Source: Limimonas halophila
GTDB lineage: Bacteria; Pseudomonadota; Alphaproteobacteria; Kiloniellales; Rhodovibrionaceae
Assembly: GCF_900100655.1 (NCBI RefSeq)
Contig: NZ_FNCE01000004.1
Span: 62,001 to 126,000 of the forward strand
Direction of reading: 5' to 3'
Length of the DNA stretch: 64,000 bases
Of this stretch, positions 35,279 through 43,879 are shown in pieces. How positions within the stretch are numbered: position 1 is the stretch's first letter; each line of letters starts with the position of its first letter. Position numbers and translations under genes: made by a program. Under the pieces are notes generated by a model. That model had not been told where the DNA came from and did not search any database. It worked only from the letters and a program-made list of their open reading frames with translations.

Positions 35279-36388
35279 TCAGGCCGCGTGCTCGGGCGCG
35301 TGGCGCCGCGCCAGCTTGCCCCAGGCGTCGAGGAAGCGGTCCACGTCGGCTTCGCGCGAAGTCCAGCCCAGGCTGACCCGGATGGCCTCGCCGGCCGCGT
35401 CCTCGTCCAGGCCCATGGCCTTCAGGACGTGGGAGGGGTGAACCTTGCCCGAGGAGCACGCCGAGCCCGAGGACACCGCCACGCCCGCGAGGTCGAGGGC
35501 CATGACCTGCGTTTCCGCGTTCACGCCCGGCAGGCCGATGCAGCTCGTCGTGGGCAGGCGCGGGGCGTCGCCGCCGTGGATCACGGCCTGGGGCGCCATC
35601 GTGCGCACCTCGCGCTCCAGGCGGTCGCGCCAGGCCGCCACGTGGTCGAGCGTTTCGCGCCCCGCCATCTCCGCCGCGACGCCGAAGCCGGCCGCCGCCG
35701 CGACGTTCTCCGTGCCGGGGCGGTAGCCGCGCTCCTGGCCGCCGCCGCCCATGAGCTTGGTGAGCGAGACCTCGCCGGGGATGACGAGCGCGCCCACGCC
35801 CTGTGGCCCGCCGATCTTGTGCGCCGAGAGCGTCAGCAGGTCCACACCCAGGTCGCGCACGTCCACAGCGATCTTGCCGGGGGCCTGCACGGCGTCGCAG
35901 TGCACGAGCGCGCCCGCCGCGTGGGCGATCCCGGCGGCCCGCGCCACGTCGTTGAGCACGCCCGTCTCGTTGTTCGCCAGCATGATGGAGACGACCGCCG
36001 GCCGCGCGTCGTCGGCCAGCATGGCCTGCAGGGCGTCGAGGTCGGTGCGGCCGTCCGCGGTCAGGGGAATGCTTTCGGCGTCGTCGCGGGCGCGCAGGAC
36101 ACAGTCGTGCTCGCCCGCGGAGACGAGCGGGCGCGCGCCCGCCAGACCGCGCAGCGCGAGGTTGTTGGCTTCCGTGCCGCCGCCGGTGAAGATCACTTGC
36201 GACGCCCGCGCGCCCACGAGCGCGGCCACGGCCTCGCGCGCGTCCTCCAGCCGCCGGCGCGCGCCGCGCCCGAAGCGGTGCACGGAGGAGGCGTTGCCCA
36301 CCTCCGCCAGCGCCTCGGCCACGGCCCGCGCCGCCTCGGGGCGGACGGGCGCGGTGGCGTTGTGGTCCAGGTAGACCGGGTCGGCCAT
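35279..36388 (-). CDS. Second cysteine desulfurase, NifS-like
   Basis: A 369-residue class V PLP enzyme with YLDHNATAPV, FTGGGTEANN, GEHDCVLR, the PLP Lys in SAHKIGGPQG and the loop Cys in GSACSSGKVHPSHV. It is shorter than the neighbouring IscS and differs throughout, so this is not a recent duplicate. It starts 16 bases after iscR stops. ATG 36388 is preferred to an in-frame GTG 9 bases earlier. Tandem desulfurases behind iscR are a familiar alphaproteobacterial arrangement. Confidence 0.92.
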   Translation of the reverse strand: MADPVYLDHNATAPVRPEAARAVAEALAEVGNASSVHRFGRGARRRLEDAREAVAALVGARASQVIFTGGGTEANNLALRGLAGARPLVSAGEHDCVLRARDDAESIPLTADGRTDLDALQAMLADDARPAVVSIMLANNETGVLNDVARAAGIAHAAGALVHCDAVQAPGKIAVDVRDLGVDLLTLSAHKIGGPQGVGALVIPGEVSLTKLMGGGGQERGYRPGTENVAAAAGFGVAAEMAGRETLDHVAAWRDRLEREVRTMAPQAVIHGGDAPRLPTTSCIGLPGVNAETQVMALDLAGVAVSSGSACSSGKVHPSHVLKAMGLDEDAAGEAIRVSLGWTSREADVDRFLDAWGKLARRHAPEHAA

Positions 36389-36404
36389 GGCGGGCACCCC
36401 CGGC

Positions 36405-36887
36405 TCAGGCCGGTTCCGGGCTCGATCCCTCGGGGCCCGGCGCGTCCGTGTGCGGGTCGGGCGACTGAGGCGGGACCATGCGCTGCTCGATCACGTCGGC
36501 GATCGTCACCGCCGAGAGATAGAGGTAGATCTGGTTGCCCAGCTGCTCCCACAGGCCGTGGGTCAGGCACTGGATCGTGCTGTCCTTGCAGCCGCATGGC
36601 TGGGCCGGGGTGCAGCGGTTGGTCTCCACCGGCTCGTCCACGGCCAGGATGATGTCCGCCACGCGCGTCCGGGCGGCGGGCTGGGCAAGCCGGTAGCCGC
36701 CGCCGGGACCGCGCACGCTGGTGACGAGCCCCGCCCGGCGCAGCTTGGCGAAGAGCTGTTCCAGGTAGGAGAGGGAGATGTCCTGGCGCTCCGCGATCTC
36801 CGCCAAGGGGATGGGATGTCCCGTGCTGTGGCGGGCGAGATCGGAGAGGGCCATGACCGCGTAGCGGCCCTTGGCGGTGAGCTTCAT
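36405..36887 (-). CDS. iscR: Rrf2-family iron-sulfur regulator
   Basis: A 160-residue Rrf2 protein. The winged HTH covers residues 1-75 (MKLTAKGRYAVMALSDLA, ISLSYLEQLFAKLRRAGLV). The cluster-binding Cys are 92, 98 and 100 or 107 (CTPAQPCGC and QC). IscR carries a [2Fe-2S] cluster and represses its own operon when clusters are plentiful. The desulfurase genes follow directly. A repeated 72-bp structured element lies 38 bases upstream of its start. Confidence 0.92.
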   Translation of the reverse strand: MKLTAKGRYAVMALSDLARHSTGHPIPLAEIAERQDISLSYLEQLFAKLRRAGLVTSVRGPGGGYRLAQPAARTRVADIILAVDEPVETNRCTPAQPCGCKDSTIQCLTHGLWEQLGNQIYLYLSAVTIADVIEQRMVPPQSPDPHTDAPGPEGSSPEPA

Positions 36888-36925
36888 GGCGAGCTGTCCT
36901 CTGCGCCTGCGCTGCAAGCGTGTTC

Positions 36926-36997
36926 AGAGCACGATGGGACGACGCGGAGTCATCCAACGAGCCTCATCGTGCTCTATGTCATTCGTGGGCGGGCATG
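36926..36997 (-). repeat. Copy A of a 72-bp structured element, upstream of iscR
   Basis: Read on the minus strand it starts CATGCCCGCCCACGAATGAC and ends with the right arm of an 11-bp inverted repeat (36926-36936/36965-36975, AGAGCACGATG). It aligns without gaps to 63778-63849 with 57 of 72 bases the same. The arms covary between copies. Confidence 0.85.
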
Positions 36998-37000
36998 TTT

Positions 37001-37017
37001 GCACGCCTCAGGCGTGC
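37001..37017 (-). terminator. Terminator-like hairpin after cysE
   Basis: GCACGCC-TCA-GGCGTGC, a 7-bp stem with a 3-base loop, lies 48 bases downstream of the cysE stop. It probably separates cysE from iscR transcription. Confidence 0.6.
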
Positions 37018-37065
37018 GACTGCGTGTCCAGAGTCCGGACTGTTTCTGTCCAACCTTATCATGCC

Positions 37066-37839
37066 CTAGCACTGACCCTTGGCGTCGTCGGCGGCGCGCG
37101 GCGACTTCGCCGTGTCCTCGCCGACGCCGTGCAAATCCTCCGTGGCGTCCGCGCGCTCGCGTTCCAATTCGTCGACGCGCGTTCGCAGGCGGTGAACCTC
37201 CTGCGACACGCCCTCCAGCGCCCGCGCGACCGGGTCGGGCAGGTCGCCCGTGGGCGTGCCGTAGGCGACGAACTGCGGCTCTTGTTCGCGGCTGGGCTTG
37301 GGCTCGTGCAGCGGCACCTGCTTGGCTGGGATGCCCACCATCGTGGCCTGGGGCGAGACGTCCTTGGTCACCACCGCGTTGGCGCCGATGCGCGCGCAGT
37401 GGCCCACGTGGACGGGGCCGAGCACCTGCGCGCCCGAGCCCACGATGACGTCGTTCTCCAGCGTGGGATGGCGCTTCTGCTCGCGCTGCTCGTCGCTGTT
37501 TTCGCTGGGCGAAACGCCGCCGAGCGTGACGCCGTGGTAGAGCGTCACGTTGTCGCCGATCCAGCTGGTCTCGCCGATCACCACGCCCATGCCGTGGTCG
37601 ATGAAGAAGTTGCGGCCGATGCGCGCGCCCGGGTGGATCTCGATCCCGGTCAGCACCCGGCCGATGTGCGACAGGAAGCGCCCGCCCAGATGAAACCCGT
37701 TCCGCCACAGGCGATTCGCCAGGCGATACACCATCAGGGCCTGGAAACCCGGGTAGCACAGCACGACCTCAAGCCGTGAGCGTGCCGCCGGATCGCGCGC
37801 CATCATGCCGTCGATTTCGGCTCGAAGGGTCTTGAACAT
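37066..37839 (-). CDS. cysE: Serine O-acetyltransferase, EpsC/CysE type
   Basis: A 257-residue left-handed beta-helix acyltransferase. Hexapeptide turns begin at [24 protein letters not shown] (catalytic His in the DHG turn), then [31 protein letters not shown] and ANAVVTKDV, followed by a charged coiled tail. It makes O-acetylserine, the acceptor for sulfide in cysteine synthesis. Its position beside the desulfurases links cysteine supply to iron-sulfur assembly. The ATG at 37839 starts the conserved [20 protein letters not shown] segment. Confidence 0.92.
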   Translation of the reverse strand: MFKTLRAEIDGMMARDPAARSRLEVVLCYPGFQALMVYRLANRLWRNGFHLGGRFLSHIGRVLTGIEIHPGARIGRNFFIDHGMGVVIGETSWIGDNVTLYHGVTLGGVSPSENSDEQREQKRHPTLENDVIVGSGAQVLGPVHVGHCARIGANAVVTKDVSPQATMVGIPAKQVPLHEPKPSREQEPQFVAYGTPTGDLPDPVARALEGVSQEVHRLRTRVDELERERADATEDLHGVGEDTAKSPRAADDAKGQC

Positions 37840-37995
37840 GACTTCGCCAATCGTGCTAGCGTGCACAGCCCTCGCTGGCGGTCCGGCGCGCGCACGCCAC
37901 CCTGGGCCGTCAGCCTCCATGGCCGATATAGTATGCCTGACCAAATCGATCAAGTTTCCGCGCCGACCGGGGGCTGCCCGGCGGCGCCGGCCCAT

Positions 37996-38067
37996 CGCGC
38001 GGAACGCGCTGCCGAAACCCGCGCGGAACGCGCTGCCGAAACCCGCGCGGAACGCGCTGCCGAAACA
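37996..38067. repeat. Three 24-bp tandem repeats upstream of the hydrolase gene
   Basis: Three head-to-tail units at 37996-38019, 38020-38043 and 38044-38067 share the core GGAACGCGCTGCCGAAAC; only the last base of the third unit differs. They lie in the intergenic region between divergent cysE and the alpha/beta hydrolase, ending 44 bases before the latter's start. Confidence 0.9.
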
Positions 38068-38111
38068 GGGCGCGCGATGCGCCGCGCCCATCAAATGAAG
38101 GCAAGGATGCC

Positions 38112-38780
38112 ATGCCCGACGTGATCTTCGCCGGTCCCGAAGGACGCCTTGAAGGCCGCTACCAGCCGGGGCGCGCGGCCAATGCCCCGATCGCGCTGAT
38201 GCTGCACCCGCATCCCCAGCACGGCGGCACGATGAACAACAAGGTGGTCTACACGCTGTATCAGGCGTTCGCGCGCCAGGGCTTCTCCGTCCTGCGGTTC
38301 AACTTCCGCGGCGTCGGGCGGTCGCAGGGCGAATTCGACCGCGGCGAGGGCGAGTTGTCGGACGCCGCCGCGGCGCTGGACTGGCTGCAGGCCTACAACG
38401 AGAAGGCGTCGCAGTGCTGGATCGCTGGCTTTTCCTTCGGCGCTTGGATCGGCATGCAGCTGCTTATGCGCCGGCCGGAGATCAACGCCTTCGTCTCCGT
38501 GGCACCGCCGGCGAACATGTACGACTTCTCCTTCCTGGCGCCGTGCCCGTCCTCGGGCCTCGTGGTGCAGGGCGACGACGACGACATCGTGCCGGAAAGC
38601 AGCGTCGCCAAGCTGGTGAACAAGCTGTCCCAGCAGCGCGACATCAGCATCGATTACCGCGTCGTGCCGGGCGCCAACCACTTCTTCACCAACCGCCTCG
38701 ACGCCATGACCGGCCACGTCGAGGACTACATCAACCAGCCCCCTCACGAGCCGCAGCCCGGCGAACCGGCCGGGAAATAG
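38112..38780 (+). CDS. Alpha/beta hydrolase (dienelactone hydrolase-like)
   Basis: A 222-residue compact hydrolase with [13 protein letters not shown] (oxyanion region), the nucleophile Ser in [10 protein letters not shown] (about residue 108), the acid region [10 protein letters not shown] and the catalytic His in PGANHFF (about 195). This family is often found beside desulfurase genes in alphaproteobacteria, as here. The substrate is unknown. It diverges from cysE across a repeat-bearing promoter region. Confidence 0.88.
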   Translation: MPDVIFAGPEGRLEGRYQPGRAANAPIALMLHPHPQHGGTMNNKVVYTLYQAFARQGFSVLRFNFRGVGRSQGEFDRGEGELSDAAAALDWLQAYNEKASQCWIAGFSFGAWIGMQLLMRRPEINAFVSVAPPANMYDFSFLAPCPSSGLVVQGDDDDIVPESSVAKLVNKLSQQRDISIDYRVVPGANHFFTNRLDAMTGHVEDYINQPPHEPQPGEPAGK

Positions 38781-39053
38781 GCTCGCCGCCGGTCGGGGCG
38801 AAACCGGCAGCTCGCCCGCCGTGCCGCCGCGCGTCGACCACCGGGACGCTCGGCCCGGGCGCGTCGATGGACGGCGCGCGGTTTCCCCGTTACGTCTCCG
38901 TGCAATACGCGTACACCGGGCAACGGTTTTCGCCCAATCGGACGTGGGCACCGCTCGTCCAGGATGTTGTGCGCCGGCCCGCTCCGCGTCGGCGGACACC
39001 CGTGGCGTGGACGCACGGGGACGGGAACGCAAACAAAGCTGAGGACAGCGGAC

Positions 39054-40211
39054 ATGCGGGTCTTGGTTCTGGGTGGTGACGGGTTCTGTGGCTGGCCGAC
39101 GGCCCTGCATCTCTCCCGCCAGGGGCACACGGTGGCGATCGTGGACAACCTGTCGCGCCGGAACATCGACAACGAACTGGAAGCGGAGTCGCTGACGCCG
39201 ATCCGGCGATTGGGTGAGCGCCTTCGGGCCTGGAGGCAACTGACCGGCCACGAGATCCCAGCCCACAACATCGACGTGGCGGAACAGTACCACCGCCTTT
39301 ACACGCTCATCCGGGAATGGCGGCCGGACGCGATCGTGCACTTTGCCGAGCAGCGCGCGGCGCCGTATTCGATGAAGTCGAGCTGGCACAAGCGTTACAC
39401 GGTCAACAACAACCTGGCGGCGACGAACAACGTGCTGGCGGCGATCGTGGAGTCCGGCCTGGACATTCACCTTGTCCACCTGGGCACGATGGGAGTCTAT
39501 GGCTACGGCACGGTCGGCGTGACGATCCCCGAGGGCTACCTGTCGGTGAAGGTGGAGGCGGACGACGGCCACGAACTGCGCCAGGAGATCCTGTATCCGC
39601 CGAACCCCGGCAGCATCTACCACATGACCAAAACACAGGATCAGCTGGCGTTCGCTTTCTACAACAAGAACGACGGCGTGCGCGTGACCGACCTGCACCA
39701 GGGGATCGTCTGGGGCACGCAGACCGAGGAGACAGCCCTGGACGAGCGGCTGATCAACCGCTTCGACTACGACGGCGACTACGGCACCGTGCTCAACCGC
39801 TTTCTGATGCAGGGGGCGGTCGGGTATCCGCTGACGGTGCACGGCAGCGGCCACCAGACGCGCGCGTTCATCCACATCCGCGACACCGTGCGCTGCATCG
39901 CGCTGGCGATCGAAAACCCGCCCAAGGCCGGCGACCGGGTGCAGATCTACAACCAGATGACGGAAACCCACCGCCTGATCGACCTGGCGCGGATGGTGTC
40001 CGAGCGCACCGGCGTGGCGATCCAGCACCTGGACAATCCGCGCAAGGAAGCGGACAGCAACGAGTTGGACGTGCGCAACGACACCCTGCTGCGCCTGGGA
40101 CTCGATCCCGTCACCCTGGAAACCGGACTGATGGACGAGGTGACGGACATCGCCCGCAAGTACGCCCATCGCTGCGACCGCACCAAAATCCCCTGCATCT
40201 CGCGCTGGTAA
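39054..40211 (+). CDS. sqdB: UDP-sulfoquinovose synthase
   Basis: A 385-residue short-chain dehydrogenase. It has an N-terminal NAD motif GGDGFCGWPTALHLS, EQRAAPYSMKS (substrate loop typical of SQD1/SqdB), the TMGVYGYG active site, and the YHMTK catalytic Tyr-Lys pair. It joins sulfite to UDP-glucose to give UDP-sulfoquinovose, the head-group donor of the sulfolipid SQDG. GAGGA precedes the ATG. No sqdX/sqdD transferase of classical type is adjacent, but a GT-B-like gene follows 129 bases later. Confidence 0.95.
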   Translation: MRVLVLGGDGFCGWPTALHLSRQGHTVAIVDNLSRRNIDNELEAESLTPIRRLGERLRAWRQLTGHEIPAHNIDVAEQYHRLYTLIREWRPDAIVHFAEQRAAPYSMKSSWHKRYTVNNNLAATNNVLAAIVESGLDIHLVHLGTMGVYGYGTVGVTIPEGYLSVKVEADDGHELRQEILYPPNPGSIYHMTKTQDQLAFAFYNKNDGVRVTDLHQGIVWGTQTEETALDERLINRFDYDGDYGTVLNRFLMQGAVGYPLTVHGSGHQTRAFIHIRDTVRCIALAIENPPKAGDRVQIYNQMTETHRLIDLARMVSERTGVAIQHLDNPRKEADSNELDVRNDTLLRLGLDPVTLETGLMDEVTDIARKYAHRCDRTKIPCISRW

Positions 40212-40340
40212 CTCGGGCCCCTATTGTCTTGCCGCGCGCGGTGCGGAAAGCTTATCCATTCGAGGTAGGCTGACGGACACCCCGGCGCATCGGTCCCCGC
40301 AAGGGGCTGGTGCCACGTTGCTGGCGGTTGGATCCACATC

Positions 40341-41528
40341 ATGCGCATCGGCTTTCTGCTCAACCACGAAGCGGGTCATCAGGTGCTGCACGCTGCACCG
40401 GTGGCGTGCGAGCTTTCCCGCCGCTATCCCGCGTTCGAGGTATTGATCCTGGTAGGCAGCCCCGACGCGGCCACGATGGTGCAGCGCGTGCTAAGCCTGT
40501 ATCCCGATCATCGGTGCCGCGTGGTGCGGCTACGTCAGCCGCGGCTGGTCGCCTGGGCCACGACCGCGGTCTCGCCGATCGTGCACGCTGGCAAGGTGGC
40601 GCGCCTGTCGGCGAACCGGGGTATTTTGCGCCAGCTGGACGTTCTGGTGACCCCGGAAAAGACCAGCCTGAAACTGCGCGAGGATCCCGCGCTGCGCCAT
40701 CTGCTGCTGATCCACACCCGGCACGGTGCCGGCGACCGCCCGGTCGGCTTCGATGCGCGGGCCGCCAACTTCGACCTCGTGCTGGCCGCGGGGGCGAAGA
40801 TCCGGGACCGGCTGGTGGCGAGCGGATCGGTCGCCCCCGAGCGCTGCGCGGTGGTGGGGTACCCCAAGTTCGACGTGGCGCCGGCCTTGGCGACGCCCCG
40901 GAGGCCATTCCCGAACGACAAGCCGGTCGTGTTGTACAATCCCCACTACAGCAACGCCGAAAGCTCGTGGGTGCCCATGGGGAAGGCGGTCATCGACCAC
41001 TTCGTGAACCGCGACGACGTGAACCTGATCTTCGCCCCGCACGTCATTCTCTACAAACGGCCGCTGCGCCATCGTGCGCGGCCGCTGCTCGGGGCCCGGC
41101 GTGCATCGAACATCCACGTCGACACCGGAAGCGCGGCATCCCAGGACATGAGCCACCTGCTGGCCGCGGACATCTACCTGGGCGACGTCTCCAGCCAAGT
41201 CTACGAATTCCTCTACGCGCCACGGCCCTGCATCTTTCTCGACGGCCACAACCTGACCGAGCGGGAGCCGTCGGAGAACCTGCGCGCGTGGTCGGCCGGC
41301 GAGGTCGTGGACAGCGTGCGCGACCTGCCCGCGGCCCTGGCGCGTGCCCGCACCGACCCCGACGGCTACCGCGATCAGCAGCGCCGGCTGTTCGCCGAAA
41401 CCTTCCACCAGTCGGGCGACGGCGCGACCGCCGGCGCGCGGGCGGCGGACGCCATCGCGGCGTTCCTGCGCGCGGGCGATTACGCCGCGTCCGACACCGC
41501 CGACTGGCCGGCCGCCGCCACCGGGTAG
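40341..41528 (+). CDS. GT-B fold transferase, CDP-glycerol glycerophosphotransferase-like
   Basis: A 395-residue protein resembling the CDP-glycerol:poly(glycerophosphate) glycerophosphotransferase and UDP-GlcNAc-epimerase-like GT-B fold. An N-terminal MRIGFLLNHEAGHQ strand-loop is followed by TRHGAGDR, VVGYPKFD, LYNPHYSNAESSW (nucleotide site), IFAPH and ADIYLGDVSSQVYEFLYAPRPCIFL. Placed after sqdB, it could move a sulfosugar or glycerol-phosphate group to a lipid or glycan. Its last 49 bases overlap the end of the convergent sulfotransferase gene. The exact donor is unknown. Confidence 0.78.
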   Translation: MRIGFLLNHEAGHQVLHAAPVACELSRRYPAFEVLILVGSPDAATMVQRVLSLYPDHRCRVVRLRQPRLVAWATTAVSPIVHAGKVARLSANRGILRQLDVLVTPEKTSLKLREDPALRHLLLIHTRHGAGDRPVGFDARAANFDLVLAAGAKIRDRLVASGSVAPERCAVVGYPKFDVAPALATPRRPFPNDKPVVLYNPHYSNAESSWVPMGKAVIDHFVNRDDVNLIFAPHVILYKRPLRHRARPLLGARRASNIHVDTGSAASQDMSHLLAADIYLGDVSSQVYEFLYAPRPCIFLDGHNLTEREPSENLRAWSAGEVVDSVRDLPAALARARTDPDGYRDQQRRLFAETFHQSGDGATAGARAADAIAAFLRAGDYAASDTADWPAAATG

Positions 41529-42451
41529 CCGTATCCGGCCAGGTCCACGTCCAGCATCTCGGTGAGCACGCGATTGCCCGGTGCGTACCGCACGGCCAGC
41601 TCGCGCGCGTGCTCGCGGCCGAACAAGCGCTCCGGCGTCACCTTCGGGCCGGCCAGGGGCGTGCGGTTTACCTGCCGCATCGCCACCTCGTTCACCTTGC
41701 GCGGCATCAAGGGAAGCGGGGTGATGCTGTCCGGCGCGTCGCCCACGGTGACGTGGTTGAGCAGCCGCGCCAGGCGTGCGGTGGTCATGCGGTAGGAGAC
41801 ATTGGTGCCGGAAAAGCTCAGCGCGTCGACGTCGACGTCCAGGCCCAGCAGTGCCGCATAGGTTTTCAGGAAATCGCCCGCGTTCGTGCGGAAGGCTTCA
41901 TAGGGGAAAACGTGCACCTTTTCCCGTCCGAAGATGTTGATGTAATGCTGGATCAGGTTGTGGTAATCCAGGTGTTCCAGGCAAAACATCGGGTTCTTGA
42001 ACGCCTTGGTGCGGTAGCGCCGCACGTGGCGGTAGGGATACAGGAAGCGGCGCACGGTGTGCGTTCCGCCGCGCCGGATGTATTGCAGGTAGGTCGCCGC
42101 GAGCATGTCCAGCTGGTTGCGGATGAAGATCACGACCTGCGCGTCGGGGAAAACGTCGCGCACGCGGTAGGCCACGTCCTTCGACAAGGCCTGCAGCAGG
42201 CCGGCATTGCCGTAGTAGCCGACCAGCGCTTCCTCGCACACCACGGGGCGCATGCCGGCCGGAACCGCCAGGGTGCGGCGCGCCTCGGCGGGATCGAACG
42301 CCAGTGCCGTCGGTTCCAGGAACGCCTGGCGGGTGTTGCGGCGTGTCACCAGATGCGCGCCCTTGCACGCGGGATAGAACGCAGTCTGAAACCAGGTGGA
42401 CGCGGTTTTGTGATACCCGATGTGCACGATGGGGGTGTCCGAGTCCGTCAT
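41480..42451 (-). CDS. Sulfotransferase family protein
   Basis: A 323-residue protein. The 5'-phosphosulfate loop IGYHKTASTWFQTAF (12-26) opens the fold, and the 3'-phosphate motif is FIRNQLDMLAATYLQYI (about 109-125). Such enzymes transfer sulfate from PAPS to sugars or lipids, so this one probably decorates a cell-surface glycan. It is convergent with the GT-B gene (49-bp overlap) and runs in the same direction as ugd upstream. The PAP produced would be cleared by cysQ at 10.6 kb. The substrate is unknown. Confidence 0.82.
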   Translation of the reverse strand: MTDSDTPIVHIGYHKTASTWFQTAFYPACKGAHLVTRRNTRQAFLEPTALAFDPAEARRTLAVPAGMRPVVCEEALVGYYGNAGLLQALSKDVAYRVRDVFPDAQVVIFIRNQLDMLAATYLQYIRRGGTHTVRRFLYPYRHVRRYRTKAFKNPMFCLEHLDYHNLIQHYINIFGREKVHVFPYEAFRTNAGDFLKTYAALLGLDVDVDALSFSGTNVSYRMTTARLARLLNHVTVGDAPDSITPLPLMPRKVNEVAMRQVNRTPLAGPKVTPERLFGREHARELAVRYAPGNRVLTEMLDVDLAGYGYPVAAAGQSAVSDAA

Positions 42452-42562
42452 GGTGCCGATCCTGCGGGTGATGGAACGGAAGAAAGGTTTTTGGGCGGTG
42501 CTCCGGGGGCGCCAGCCGCGTGGAAACCGTCGCATTCGTGGGTGGCGGGTGGTTTGCTGGCG

Positions 42563-43879
42563 TCACCCCGCGCCGGGCGTGATGCGGCCGATCCCGCGAT
42601 AGGCGAAACCGCGGGCCGCCATCGAGGCCGGATCGTAGATGTTGCGCAGGTCGGCGATCCGGGGCTCGGCCAGGGCCGCCTTCATCCGCGCCGGGTCGAG
42701 GTTACGGTATTCGTTCCACTCCGTCAGCACGGCCGCGCACGCCGCCCCTTCCAGGGCTTCATAGGCGTCCCTGCACCACGTGACACCGGGGATGACCTCG
42801 CGCGCCGCCGCCATTCCCGCCGGGTCGTGGGCGCGGATGGTGGCGCCCCAGCTTTGCAGCAGCGGGATGATCACGCGGCTGGGGGCGGCGCGCATGTCGT
42901 CGGTGTTGGGTTTGAAGGTCACGCCCAGCACGGCGATGGTGCGCCCGGCCACGCCGCCGCAATGCGCGGCGATGCGGTGGGCCATGCTCTCCTTGCGGGC
43001 GTCGTTGACCGCGGCCGCGGCCTCCACGATGCGCGTGGGGGCCGCCGCCCCGCGCGCGGTCTGGATGAGGGCGCTGGTATCCTTGGGAAAGCACGAGCCC
43101 CCGTAGCCCGGCCCCGGGTTGAGGAAGCTGCGCCCGATGCGTCTGTCCAGCCCCATGCCGTGCGCCAGGGCGTGCACGTCCGCGCCCACCGCCTCGCACA
43201 GGTCGGCCATCTCGTTGATGAAGGTGATCTTCGTGGCGAGGAAGGCGTTGGCGGCGTACTTGGTCAGTTCGGCCGTCTCCAGGGTGGTGAACACGGTTGG
43301 CGTTTCCAGGCGTGACAACGGCCTGTACAGCTGTTCCAGCACGCTGCGGCTGCGCTCGCTGTTCGCGCCGACGATGACCCGGTCGGGGTGCATGAAGTTG
43401 TCGATGGCGGCGCCTTCGCGCAGGAACTCCGGGTTGGCGGCCACGTGCAGCTCGCGGTCCGGGGCCTCCCGGTGCACCAGCCCCTCCAGCTCCCGGGCGG
43501 TGCCGACCGGGACGGTGGATTTGGTGACGATCACCAGGCCGTCCGGGGCATGCGCCGCGACCGCGCGCGCCGCGTCGTAGACGGCGGACACGTCGGCGTG
43601 GCCGTCGCCCGGCCGGGCGGGGGTGCCAACGGCGAGGAAGGCGGCGTCCGCGCCCGCCACCGCCGAGGCGATGTCGCCGGTGAAGGTCAGCCGCCCGGCG
43701 TCAGCATTGCGCGCCATGAGGTCGGCCAGGCCCGGCTCGTAGATGGGGGCCTCGCCCCGGCGCAGGGCGGCGATCTTGTCGGCGTCGTGGTCGACGCAGA
43801 CCACCTCGGTTCCGAACTCACTGAAGCAAGCGCCCGACACGAGGCCGACGTAGCCGGTCCCGATCATGGCGATCTTCAT
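42563..43879 (-). CDS. ugd: UDP-glucose 6-dehydrogenase
   Basis: A 438-residue enzyme with the NAD motif MIGTGYVGLVSG (5-16), VGTPARPGDGHADVS, STVPVGTA, NPEFLREGAAIDNF, and the catalytic Cys in GPGYGGSCFPKDT (about 263). It oxidises UDP-glucose to UDP-glucuronate, a precursor for acidic surface polysaccharides. It is the first gene of a minus-strand pair with the sulfotransferase (111 bases between), suggesting a sulfated or uronate-rich polymer or glycolipid. Confidence 0.95.
   Translation of the reverse strand: MKIAMIGTGYVGLVSGACFSEFGTEVVCVDHDADKIAALRRGEAPIYEPGLADLMARNADAGRLTFTGDIASAVAGADAAFLAVGTPARPGDGHADVSAVYDAARAVAAHAPDGLVIVTKSTVPVGTARELEGLVHREAPDRELHVAANPEFLREGAAIDNFMHPDRVIVGANSERSRSVLEQLYRPLSRLETPTVFTTLETAELTKYAANAFLATKITFINEMADLCEAVGADVHALAHGMGLDRRIGRSFLNPGPGYGGSCFPKDTSALIQTARGAAAPTRIVEAAAAVNDARKESMAHRIAAHCGGVAGRTIAVLGVTFKPNTDDMRAAPSRVIIPLLQSWGATIRAHDPAGMAAAREVIPGVTWCRDAYEALEGAACAAVLTEWNEYRNLDPARMKAALAEPRIADLRNIYDPASMAARGFAYRGIGRITPGAG

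Noticed and set aside
37996-38067. Short CRISPR array
   Set aside because: The 24-bp units are directly adjacent with no spacers, and there are no cas genes.
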